This document shows positions 25,901 to 37,900 of a stretch of DNA of 64,000 nucleotides, one piece after another. Position 1 is the first letter of the stretch, and the number at the start of each line of letters is the position of its first letter. This DNA comes from Phytoseiulus persimilis (lineage: Eukaryota > Arthropoda > Arachnida > Mesostigmata > Phytoseiidae). The stretch spans positions 47,306,001 to 47,370,000 of the forward strand of contig CM075101.1 of assembly GCA_037576195.1 (NCBI GenBank). The letters run 5' to 3'. A program made the translations under genes and the position numbers. The notes beneath the pieces are model-generated. The model searched no databases, was not told the DNA's origin, and worked only from the letters and a program-made list of their open reading frames with translations.

Positions 25901-28900
25901 CAATGTCGGCCAGTGGCCCGGACCAGTTCCGGAGAAAGAAATCACAGACGAGCGACAAGACACAGCAACAACCAGTGAGGTTTCCCGGACGTTTGGACGA
26001 CGCGTCAAGTCGCTGCTGCTGCTCAGGCTGGAGCATCGGCCCGCTCGGATTGCCACCAATTATCTACGTCGGTTGAAGCTTTGCTGGCGACTCTTGATCG
26101 CGATGCTTCCCTCGTGGACGCCGTGCCGGCTCCGATCGGCGAGTTTTGGGTGGTGGCGTCGCGCGCTTTTGAATTCATGCAAACCACCTACATCTGGGAG
26201 AGAATCCTTTCGGAAAGTCGCCGGAGGAAGGAACTGGCACAACTCAAGGGTTTATCCGTGTTCTTCTGTTTTCGGATCGCACATTGAGGATCCGCAGATC
26301 GGCCGGAGGGCGGCGACAGTTTAGTTGATCTAACCCATGCAAGATGGAGCGTCCCACCTGGTTCATTTTTCCTCAGAAAGAGATTTTCTCTCCATACAAT
26401 GCCGCGTTTCCCCGAGGACCGGGAGGAGATTCTGGTAGGAAACCATCAGTCGAGCAGCAGTCCCCCCACCCGCGGAACTTTGATCAAGCGGGAAAGCAGC
26501 GAACTTTCGGGATCGTTACGACTTTTCGGTGTCTGATCTGCTTTCCAGCAATTACTCCGCTCTCTGCGGGAAGATTCCGCCGTTCCGTTCTTTTCCAAAG
26601 GAATCAGAGAGGAGGTGAACGTTTTTCCAGTACGATTAGTACAACGCGAGCTGAAGATCTGTTACTCTTTTTCGATTCAGGATTCCTTAGAGAGGAATGT
26701 TCATTCGTGAGAAAAAGCTCGAATGGAAAATACTCAGAAATATGCCCGGAACGCGCGAGAATTTCTGGCGCTGCTTCCCTCATCAAGCTCATTTGCGACG
26801 GTCGATTCGTCACCCAGCGTCTCCGGACAAGCGGGAGCATGATTTTTTTTCGGCTCGGCCGTCATTGGCCGCGGGAAACGCGTTCTCCTCCAGCAAATGG
26901 ATCCATTGACCTGCGTATCGAGCTGGTTTGCTCTCTGCCCGCTCCGCAGTTGGAGGAAAAGACGTTAAACTTGCCGATGCTCAACGTCAAACGACGCAAA
27001 ACATGAGCCGGTCAACATTTGTTATGTGACATGTTCTCGCTGCGCAGAGCTTGTCAATCAGACTTCTCAAGCGAGGCCTCAACGACGTTAATCGCCCAAC
27101 CGTGGTTTCAGGAGTTATCATGTCGACGATGTCAACTTTTGTGTGGCTCCCCGTCGGTGAGCTCCCCCGTGTTCTGCCTAGTTTACCGGCACTACTATCG
27201 GAAGGGTTTCTATTCTGCTGGAAGGTCCAGGTCGTCAATCAATCATTCTTCCTGGTATCGAGAAGAATCTCCTCGGTCTCCAAACTCTGCTGCCGGGGTT
27301 TCATGGTCTTCGTGAGTACTTGAGATGAGGGCCCGAAATATGCCCCCGGGAAGAGAGCAGAGAATTCCCGAATGTCCTGGGATAGTTTGTTGTCACACAG
27401 TGAGGTGGCTGCGTGTGGAACTTGGGGATTCGCTCGATTATATCAAGCACGGAGCGACAGGGAGCGGTGGCGGTGTCGGCTGGAATTCCGTTATGAAGTC
27501 GACGTCACGGCGACGGAACCTGCTCCCGCCAAGGCTCGACGGAATTCCTCCGTCAACGGTTTGAACGGGACGTTTCCCTCCTCCGTGTGTGTCTTCTTCT
27601 TGTTTTTCTGAAGCCGACTCTGTCTCCGTGGCTCCGGCTTTTCGTTGACTCGCAGCTGGTGTCAGATCACAACTGCAGAGCTCAACCTTCTTGCCAGAAT
27701 CTGGAGCAACATCGAGCCAATGTCAGTGAGGCTTTGAAACATCCATCGGTATCAATCCGATCGGTGTAATGGATCAAAACGCTCGACAACGATGAATCTG
27801 GAGTCGGTTTTCTGTTTCTCACAGACTGTACAGATTATTCAATGAGTACTCCGCGGGTTTGCCAGCCATGCCCGTCATCGTTGTTTTGATGTGGCCGACG
27901 TCGCAACGTGGAATTGGTTCATGCAAAACGCAGATTCATTCCCACAGTTCACCTCGCTCCAGAAGTTATTGACTACGGTGATGAATGACTGATCCGATGG
28001 CTAGACAGGATCTTGAACGTCTCGATTCGAGAGGGAATCATAGGGCCACGCGTGCCAAATTGCGCATTCTCACTGATTATCGAGATCCAAGCTATCCAAG
28101 CTGAAATCGAACTCCAGCGGAATCCGGCGTTTCCCGCAGCCTTTGCGGTCGCGGAGGTCATTGCTTCAGCGCCTGGATCGTGGCAGCATCCGCTAAATGT
28201 GTTATGCAATGCATCCATAGAACTTCATCCGATTCCGAAGGGCTCTCTCCCCGCGAATTCGAAGCGTCTTCGATCTGTTTCCGATGCGAACACTGCGTTC
28301 CTCCCCTGGGATTGGTCGATCGGCTCGTGCGCCGGTCTTGTCGGATCGCTAGCCGGGCGCTCCGAAACGTCGATTAACGTGGGAGCCCCCCGATGACCTT
28401 TCATGATTCAGGTTCAAGTTTAACAAGCCTTTTTTTCTGTGTTGCGCGTCCATTCGCTGAGGAATTTTTCAGTGTGTTGGGTCGCTTGCCTGCCCGACGG
28501 CGGACCGGCCGGCCGGCCGCCCGGTTTGCTGGTCGATTCTGGTCGGAGAGTGACCCCATTCACGCAGCTTATATAACCGTGGCCGGCCGGACGAGCGGGC
28601 AGCCGAGTCGACGCTCCACTCCGTCCGAAAACGTCAAAAAAGGGAAAGATAAAGGAAGGGAAACAGGGAAAACCGTAGCTTCTTGAAGAAGAGTCAAACT
28701 CAACATCATGGATCATGGGGCGTGGACCCGATTCAAGCTTTTTCGGGGAGTATACCCTTGATCGATTCAAACTTCGCTCGAAGTCGCTTGTTGGGCTCGC
28801 CCGCCGACAGGTAGACACTTCAGTAAGGTCAACATCTGAAGTGCTTCTCTTTCGATCGGCTTGGTGGAGGCATCGAGCAGGAGTCGAACGAAGAGTTCTA

Positions 28901-31900
28901 GTGGCCGAGCCAGACTCCTCGAGTGATCTTTGGATACCGAAGAACCGGAGCCAGGTCTTTGTTGTGAAGAAAATCGGAAGAGGGGAAAAGGTTCCCGGTC
29001 GAACCGGTCTGGCCTCCAGCAGCAACAGGAACCCCGTGTCGATGAAACCATAATAATAATCCACTTCAGCCGACTACGAATTCGGAAAATTAGTCAAGGA
29101 ATGTAAACGAAGTTCCGTCTTCCACTGCGTCGTTGCATTTCGCGTCCATTCAATTTAATTATTTGTTTGCATCTGTTCTTGTGTTGGTCACAGCGGGAAA
29201 CTTCCTTCCGGCCACTTACGAGGACCCGCGGTGCGTGTTGCATGTCGTGAAAAGCTTTGATGGGTCGATGTAGCCAACGATCTTGTCCGACTCTTCACGT
29301 GGCCTCACTCGCAGTTTTTCCGTAGCTGAAATGTGTGTCTTGGAAAAGTGTCTCGCCGACACTCCGCCTCGATCGCGCGGGAGAAACTCGTGAGAACAGA
29401 AGTGAGAGAGCAATAAACGGTGACGGATGAATATTGATAGAAATCGCAGTCAGCCGGTCACGCCACGAGGATCCGATCAACGCTCGCCCACGAAATCCGC
29501 CAAGCCTAGCGGGAACGGGGAATCCGACAAAAACCATCGCGACCAAGATTGATTTTAATTGTGCAACGATGGGGACGCTCTGTCGATCGCATGAATCGCA
29601 GCGAATAACAATGATGACGGTGGCGGTTTTGCTCGAGCTTCCGCACTGCCTTTCACAGCATCAAATCTCCCATGACAGACAAGTGAGAGTTGACTCGATG
29701 GGAAGCGAACTGAGGGAGAATCGTATCATTCACGGCGCCCACACTCCCACGCGAACGAATGCACTAGAAAGAAACTTCCAAAAAATGAATCATCGCTGGA
29801 AGGGAACGGAACGAAAAAAATGAGAGGAAACCCCATAACTCGCTCGGGAGGTTTCCGAAGTGGAACCGCGTATAGAATTCGGTGAGCGGATCGACCCGGG
29901 GAGCACTCATTCTTGGCAGAACGCCAAGTTAATATTTGAAGTGCGCTGTGAACTTATCACTCCCATCGATCGTCCCAGTTGGCTCTTGGATCACATGCGC
30001 GCTCGTGTGTTGGGAGTGAAGATTCGTGTTGATATCGAGACCGAGCTCGAGAGCCGTAGGCAAGCTCGAGACTTGCACCGCGGAACCGACCCTCCTAATT
30101 AGTGCGACCCGAGCCCGAGGCGAATACGTTCGTGTTTTTCTGTCCGTCATCGACTATGATTCTATGATGATAGAGAGATTCCTCTCCGGCACGGCACGCT
30201 TTCGATGGCCCCATGGTTCCGTTCCGATTAGCATCAGAGCAGGAGGAAACCGGCCGAAGACCAAGCTCTTCGGTGGCAGGCGGCGGATCGCGAAAGAAGT
30301 CGCGAGCTAGGTGTTTCTCTCACTCCTCCTCAGGGCTTCGATTATCCGAACGAGCATCGATCCGAGCGACTTTTACCCATAGTAGATTTGTGATGAGTGT
30401 TCGACTGCTCAGCGGGCTGGGCATCGATTGACGTTCTTGCTGTTTGGTCGAATCTGTTCGAGCATCCGAAACTTCATTGCGACGTCGGGCCCACAGCCTG
30501 CTGCGTGTCGATCGACCCCACTTTCTTGTTGTCGGCTTACCTCCGTCGAACTGATTCGATCTAGAACCGCATCAGTTCTGATTCTCGAGGGGCAGCGTTG
30601 CATCCGAGTCCGAAATGGTCAACGATCACCCATTCCTCCTCCCGTTGCTTGAGACTGATGGCGCAATCTCGCTTCGGGAAACATTGATTCGGAACTCCGG
30701 CAATTTTCCGACTGATTCCAGAATCCAAGTCGAACACAGCCGTCCCCGCGTGTTGTTTCCCGACGAAGTAGCTTTGAGGTTTTCGAACGCTTGTTTCCAG
30801 AAAGAATCGTTTGGCAGCCTGCTTCATCGAAGGCTATTGTGAAAAATGGAGACTTCGGCTGAGACTCACTGTCAAAGGGTTGCAGTCGGAGAAGAGCATA
30901 TTTTGTGCACTAAGCATCAGACGAGCGGTTTTCACCGGCGTTCCGATCCCGCGGAACGACTGCCGCGGCGGTCCCGACTCCGAGCTGGAATTTCGAGAAG
31001 AAAACTCCTCGAAAGATGATCGCGAGCCGATGTTCTTTCAACAGGTCCTACCAGAAGCTTCACCACCAACCCTGAAAGTAAAAATGTACCGTAATATTCG
31101 CAGTGTTCCGTGGGTGATGCAGCTCGCTGGAGTTGGGAGGTGAAGATTCGTTCCATACTGATGGGGCCCCGAGGAGGCGTGAACCTCAACGAACGTTCTG
31201 TCATCAGATGCCATTTATCTCTGGGACGAATATTTCTCCCTCTTCGTTCGAATGCGTGGGCGCCGACTTTTCGGTCTCGTGTTCGGATAGCTCCGCCGCA
31301 TATCGCGCCGAGAACTGGTGGAACGCTCGAAGCAGGAAATGGAACTCGCAGCTCTCGACTGTTCGGTGAGGCGACGTTGATCCTGACGCTCCTCCCTTTC
31401 CGATCCGCAGAGCGTTATAGGACGCCTTGAACAATAACTCTGTAAAGAGATTCCATGGGACAATGCAGGCGTCCTGTAAAGTGTAGAACTCATCAGCACA
31501 CTTTGCGCGGCTGTGTCGGGTGACGGCACCATTATCTGACGGGGAATCTGGAAGGAGTACAGAGACCGGAGCGCAGCCGAGGCAACAACAAACTTGATGT
31601 ACTGTGAGCCTTGAATGAGGAATACTGCCGAAAATTCGATGGGTTCTGGATTCGTGAGGAGCGATACGGCTCTCAAAGAGCTGGAAATTTTCTGAAACAG
31701 TGTTGAAATCGTGGGTGCCGCGTAGAATCGTAAATCAATCGCGATCACTCCGAACCTCTCTCCTCCGGGACCCACGGAAATAGTTTCGTGAAACTGCTCG
31801 GTGATGGCTCTGTTTTGAAACGGACTGCTTCCGCGCATGCGAGAACAAAATTTCAACGCGCGAAATCCCGCTCCCTCAAGTTGGCTTCCCCGGCGCACGA

Positions 31901-34900
31901 ACGGCTGATGGTCGCTCTTGAATGTATCTCTGAGTGATATGATGGAAACGGAATGATCGAATGCATGATCCACTGGATCCGGACGAATCTCGATTCGGTA
32001 TTCTCGCTAAACTACCGAGCGAGAATCCGGGACGAGCAACGTCATCGTTTTTCGTCGGAAGGTGTCCGGTGATCACCGTGCAACAAAATAGACGACTCGG
32101 AGGAGGAGGTCTCGTCACGCGGCCTTCCATCGAACGAGGTTTGCGGAGACATCTGAACCGTAGTGTTAGCCGCAATCAAAGAGGGAGACGGGGAGGATTG
32201 CGCGCGACCTCCGGAGCCTTCACGGAAGAATGTCGTCACATTCGCACGCTCCCTTCTAGTTAATCAGCTCTCAGAAATTTGTTGACCACGAGCAGGCTCT
32301 CGTGAGCAGCCGTTGCTTGTGAAGTGGTTTCGGAGCATCGCTGCAGACGGAAAACCGCGTTGCGATGCCGACTGGAGCTTCGGGAGTCGGGCCAGGAGGA
32401 GTTTGGCACCTGTGAGCTTGATGAAACTTGTCATCAGACTGGCTCAGCCGAAAAGTGGTGATCTGCGGGGTGCTGCCAACGACGGACGGACGGACGAACG
32501 AACGAACTGACAGACAAGGAATCGGTCGTGGCGGTGGACGGAAGGGATGAGCGAGCGGTTGGTCGCTTGGCGAACACAGAACAGATTATTTCGACGGCTC
32601 TTTCGTTGGCATTTTTGATGGTTGCGTTCGTCGCTTGCGTTTGGAGCCGCGATGCTTCCAGTCGTGACCCCGAGCTCCAGAGGTCATATTCGGCCTTCAT
32701 GGACGAGGAAATCTCGCGTAGATCGTGAGTGCCGATCAGTTCCACGCAACGTGGCCAAGATCAGATTCTGATGGAACAATCAGAAGTTTCGGTTGCGTAA
32801 TGCGTCTCCCTACGCCCTCCGGCGCTATCTTTCTTTGCTGTGTGAATCGAGGGTTTCCACCCGCTCCTGTTCCGCTCCTGGATTGAGTGAATACGACCTC
32901 GCTCCTGGAACTTCTGACGTGCGCTCGACCCACTCTTCCTGATTGGAACGATCAGCTGATTTCGTTTGTGATCGTTCACCCTGCCAAAAGTCTGAAGTTC
33001 CGATGGAAACTGCTTCAAGGAAAATCCAGCGACGAAACGCGAAAGACGAATGGATGAATGAACGAGCGAACGAACGGATGGAAGGGTATGAATGAAGGCA
33101 TAGGTGGACAAACACCACACCTTGTAACAGATGCCGCCGTCGGGAAGATCATCGACCTCGATTTGCCAGAAATGTTTTGCCGCCTCCGCCGAGAAGCGGG
33201 CAGCTTATCATTTTGAAGCGCGCGCGAGCCACCGCGCCGGTTCCTAGTTGCTGAGGCTCGCGCCGTTTGCCCGAAGGCACTTCTTTCCGTGCGTTGTTGG
33301 TGACTGAAGTTGACCGAGTGTCAACGGAGAGAAGCGGGACACGACAGAGAAGTTTGTTCAAGGAGTTCTAGGTGGATCGTCATCCCTTTGTTCGGAAGAG
33401 AATGAAACGGAGATTTCCAGCAGAGCTCGATGTCGGGCTTGGAGAATACCGTCCACTGTTGGTTTCGGGACAAGGGCTCGCGAACAACAAGGAACGAATA
33501 TTTTGTCGCTATTTCTCTCTTCCGAGACTGCCAGCTCGAGTTGCGGAGCAGTTGTGGGTTATAAGAGGCAGAACCATGCACACCGGATCGATGGGCCTAA
33601 TACTTGACGTGTACATGGTTCGATGTTGATGAAACTGTCTTCGATGGATCGCTGTATGTTTCCACGTCGTTGGCTTTCACGTAAAAATCCATTGTGGGAG
33701 CGAGGCGACTCAGAGCAATAAGAGAGCTTCGAGAGTCGTTGAATCCATTACACGACGAGAACCGCAAAGAGTCCCCCCCCCCCCCCCCCGTCAGAGGAGG
33801 AGATATCCACTGTTAACCTCGACTCCTGTATCGAATTATCTTGGCAAGCAACGGATCCGAACACAAATCACTCCGGGACGCTGGCAAGTCTGAGAAGTCA
33901 CTTGCACGTGAATCGCATATTCCTCGACGTTCTGATCAGCCAGGGGGAATAATTGCTCCTCGAGGGGGAAATCTCCCCGAGGAGCAGTCTCAGAGAAGAC
34001 TTCATGATGCTGCTCAAGAAGTTGCTGAGCGCGGATCCCTCGATCGATGTGATTCGTGGTTTCCAGAAGACCCTCGAAAAAATCACTCGCCGGCGATCTC
34101 GGGGACGAACTTCCGCTGCGTAGAATAGATGAAATTCGGAGTCCGTTCGAATCGGCTCTCGGGCATCTGCGTTGGATCGGTGTAGGATCCGGCCAGAGCT
34201 CGAGTGCCGCAGCTTAAAACTGAGTATTTCAGCCGCGAGATTGATGCGATGGACTCAGCGATCGGCAGCCGACAAACATGAAGAACGCCAAGTTGCGGTC
34301 GATGCGATTCTCCCCTCGTGTTATTCTTGTTTGTTCCTAGCTGACCGACCACAAATTGTGGGAGAACTGACGCATACGGAGCTTGGAACGGCATCGCGTG
34401 TCCCTCCTCGCCGTCCACATTTGGGATTCTTATTGCAGCTTCAGGCCATGCTGTTGTTCTTGATGCCACAGTTTCGGTCACCGCTGTTTCTGGAGCCGCG
34501 GTGGAGCTTGCGGTCGCCTTACGTGTGCTTGATCTGCATAGAGGGCCATGGAATGTGGGCCGTGGCGTGCCTCCTCGTTTTCACTGGTCGCTTCAGCATC
34601 GATACTCCTCCTCTTTTGGAGATGTTTCTCCCGCAACTGATCCGCAACAAGCCACCGACAAGTCGAGCGACCAGCAAACCAGGGGTCCGGCCAATGAGAA
34701 TAGTGGCAAACCAGCGGAGCGACCACCAACCCGACAACTTCTGTTGACCGTGATGCATCGAATTGCATTCGAATCAGAATCTTATTGAATGAGCAAGTCC
34801 GCTCTGCTCAGCCCCGTATCGTCCGGGTGCTCCAATGACGCGCCTCGCGCGCTCGGCCACTTGACCCCCTTCTGAGATTTGGTCCGAGTTGCTCGGACTT

Positions 34901-37900
34901 TCCATAACTCCATAATCGCCTCAGTAATCCCTTCGGCTCGAGCGGAGGTTTCGCCCGAGTTTTCTTTTTGGGTCGCTCGGCGTCTTCTGCGCGACTCCGT
35001 CCTGCGGACACTCGCACGCGACCATTATGGATTGAGAAGCGACCTGGGAGAAACGGCCACAAATAACGATATCGGAAGTAACGATATGACTCGGGGAGAA
35101 CGCCGGGAGCTCGGTCCCCGGACCCTTCGGTCGTCCGCCGCGCATAGCCGGAGGAAGACCTCGTCACGATTCGAACGCGTTCCCCAATGGCCGCCGATTT
35201 GCAACTCGATGTGAAACGCGCCGGACGAGACCCCGAACACACCACACTGTTCGGTTACACTTAGCGGTTTCTTTATTTTCGCTTTGATTCTCCGGAAAAT
35301 GCACATTCCAGCGGCGTGCGACCCTCTGGCTGGCTCCCTCAGCGGCCGGAGAGATATTCTGAGAAATCTTCTGCTATCCGGATGTCCATCGGCCGAGCGC
35401 GGCGGTTGGGCGCACATTCAGTGAAAGTAAACGACTCCCACACCGGGACACTTTCATCCGACTGGAACAACGTACGAATGTGGAACACATTATCAGCAGC
35501 TTCTATCGACAGTAACGGCGGGGCGTTTATAGAATGAAACTGCAAGCATGAAAGTGAAACGAACAAACACATGTGAACCCGATTCCCGGCTGGATCGCTG
35601 GGAGTCGAACGAGCGGTCGACGCGCCGGCGGCTCTAACGGTCGCCATATCCGCCGACCGTTCGTAGAGGGATCCCTTTGTCGGACGAGAATTTTCGAGAA
35701 TCCGACATTTCTCATAAAAATCGGCCTGCCACGGAGCAGGCCAAGAGCGCTCGCGGTGTTCTGGCTGAGTTTCCCATGATCTAGCACGTAACGGGATAAG
35801 TGGCTGAGCGACTCGGACGCTGAAATGAGAGCCGGTAACGAATCGAGTGAGTGGCTTGGGTGAGAGTCTCTCGCTTTGTTGTGCGCGGATTTTTCTGGCT
35901 TTCCCGAACTTCTCAGAATGATAGCAGCGTCGGGAAAAGGGTCAAAAGAGCGAGTTCACCACCGGTTCATTCGTTATCAGCATCGTCATAATTTTGTGAC
36001 AGAAGCGGCATGCGCCTTGCGAGATCGTGAAGAGGTTCGGGAGCATCGCAGCGACAATTCAACGACTGGGTTTCGGTTCCGTTGCGTCGCGTATGTTCCT
36101 CCTGCTGCGACACGTATGTCGCTGGGGATGATGGCACTTCACTTGTTGAGAATCGACGCGAGCGAAACTCGTTTTCGAATCTCGATCTATCCGCTCAAGG
36201 CGTCAGTTATCATCAAAGTGGTCGCCAGTCAGCCATCCAGGCAAGCGGGCCAGATGGAAGGCATTCGCCTGGAACCTCGTCTTCAGCCTTAACCTACTCT
36301 TCGGTCGGGCGATGCCACGCAGAAGTTTCGCAGTCGTCGATGATAATCGAACTTAAGCTTCCGTTACGAGAATCCATGGAAGCCCCGACGATCGCTGCCC
36401 ACATGAGCCGTCTGAGAAACCGGCGAGAACGGAAGTCAACTTTGAGTTCTGAAGTTTTTGAGGAAGTTCTGCGATACGTGACGGAGCACTCAACGATGAG
36501 ATCCTGCCGCGGAGCCGTTACTGAAACGAGTCTCCTTCGACTCGATGGGAACAACAGACAGGGAAAGTCGATCGCGCGGGGAGACGAGTGAGAGGAAATC
36601 GAAAACCATGGCATGAACCGACTCGCACGAATTGTGCTCAATCGGCGTCTCAGAATTTTTCGAACGATTTCAGAACGGTTGCTGGCCAGCTCCGACGACC
36701 GTCGAGGTGAAATTTCGTCATGTTGTCAACCCAACTGATTACGAAGTTCGCAACTTCTTGCCGGACGATTTTTCAACCAAATTCTGCCTCGTCCGATAAA
36801 CAGACGAGTGGTCACAGACGAGTTCGCAGCGATCCGATGACATTCCGCCCGTCCACTATCAGAGTTTCCCCGTGTGGTCGTCCCCTTCAGATTCATTTGT
36901 GTCTCCGATTTCCTATCGGGTGTATCAGAGATAGTGGCGGGCCACGTTTGGAGCAGAAGCTTTTTGAACCGGTCTGAAAAGCCGGCGGCACATATACCAA
37001 ACAACACTGCGGCCGATTAGGGCCCAAGCGCGAGTGAAGATCGGCAGGAGAGCTTTCAAAAACCCGATCAGAACCCGGATGGCGGAGCCGCTGGAGACGG
37101 TCAACCAAACACGCTTGGTTCCCATGCTGAGAATTCTCTCGCGAAACTGAATTTCTCTCGCTGAATTCCTCGCTCGGATCAGCCGCGTCGCCGTCTGGTT
37201 CGGGGACCTTTCGAGGCGATCGCGGTAGTCGCTGCTCCCACATTCAAAAATTCCAGTACGCTGGCGATGGGCAGGGAAACTCGAGCTGTCAACGACCGGG
37301 ATTCGCGTTTGAGATATCGCTTTTCGATTCTGTCCCGCATCTCGCAAGCTCGAGCGAGAACCCCGGGAAGAGATCATGAGGGAATCTTTTCAAAAAAAGC
37401 ATCAGGCAACGTCATCGGGATAAACATTTTCTCCTCCGTTTCAGGTGTCTCACGAGCAGTTCCGGATAGCCTTAAACGCGAGAACCGAGATCTTAGAGGA
37501 GATCACTCATCTCCAGCTACTGACGGAACTGCCGATACAGATGTCGGTGAAGCGCATGAGGACGGTCGTTTCGAAAGAGCTCGTTCTGGAAAAAACATTG
37601 CCTCGACCCTTAATCCGGCAGACGCTGGTTTTGAAGATTCCGAAGAACGAATTGTAGGCTTGGAAGAAATCGTCACGACCAACCGTCCCGCTCCCCAAGA
37701 AGAAACATCGACAGCGGGCCCTGACCGTGCGGAAGGGAGCTCGAGATCGACCGATGATGGTGGCGTGCCGCGAGAGACTCCCTCGCCCCCGCCCCCGCCG
37801 GACGACGGCGCGGAGCTCTCGAGATCGTTCACTGTGGAACTCCAGAGTTCTCTGAGGCAACGCAGTCCTCAAACGACAGCTGTGAGAACCGCAACAGCTC

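Larger units (their letters stand above)
23031..37444 (+). other. 14.4 kb inferred first intron of the SEA/EGF gene
   Basis: Mostly unassigned. It contains many overlapping open frames on both strands (24122-24739 -, 26344-27006 +, 28420-29064 -, 31215-31973 -, 34172-34747 +), none with a recognised domain. A second possible signal-peptide exon is at 25056-25125. Repeats inside: GGCCGG tandem at 28505, GACG/GAAC tetramers at 32481, C17 at 33773 and a hairpin at 33955. If exon 1 is wrongly linked, part of this stretch would be intergenic. Confidence 0.45.

Noticed and set aside
25771-26290. Coiled-coil-like reading (VEEKKKLNRFL, then further pieces)
   Set aside because: The frame is interrupted and all three frames look similarly protein-like; not enough to call a gene or a relic.
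26344-27006. 220-codon + strand open frame in the large intron
   Set aside because: No domain, no splice-flanked structure, and composition like the surrounding stop-poor DNA; a frame of this length is expected about once by chance here.
28420-29064. 214-codon minus-strand open frame over the GGCCGG-rich patch
   Set aside because: Low-complexity, Arg/Pro/Ser-rich reading caused by GC-rich sequence; no recognisable motif.
31208-31365. 158-nt stretch with good acceptor and donor on the + strand
   Set aside because: Its length is not a multiple of three, so it cannot be a phase 1-1 cassette exon between exon 1 and exon 2 of the surrounding gene.
32528-32724. Possible exon encoding a membrane anchor with a GTGAGT donor
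   Set aside because: No ATG in frame upstream and its phase does not fit the next exon of the mucin-like gene.
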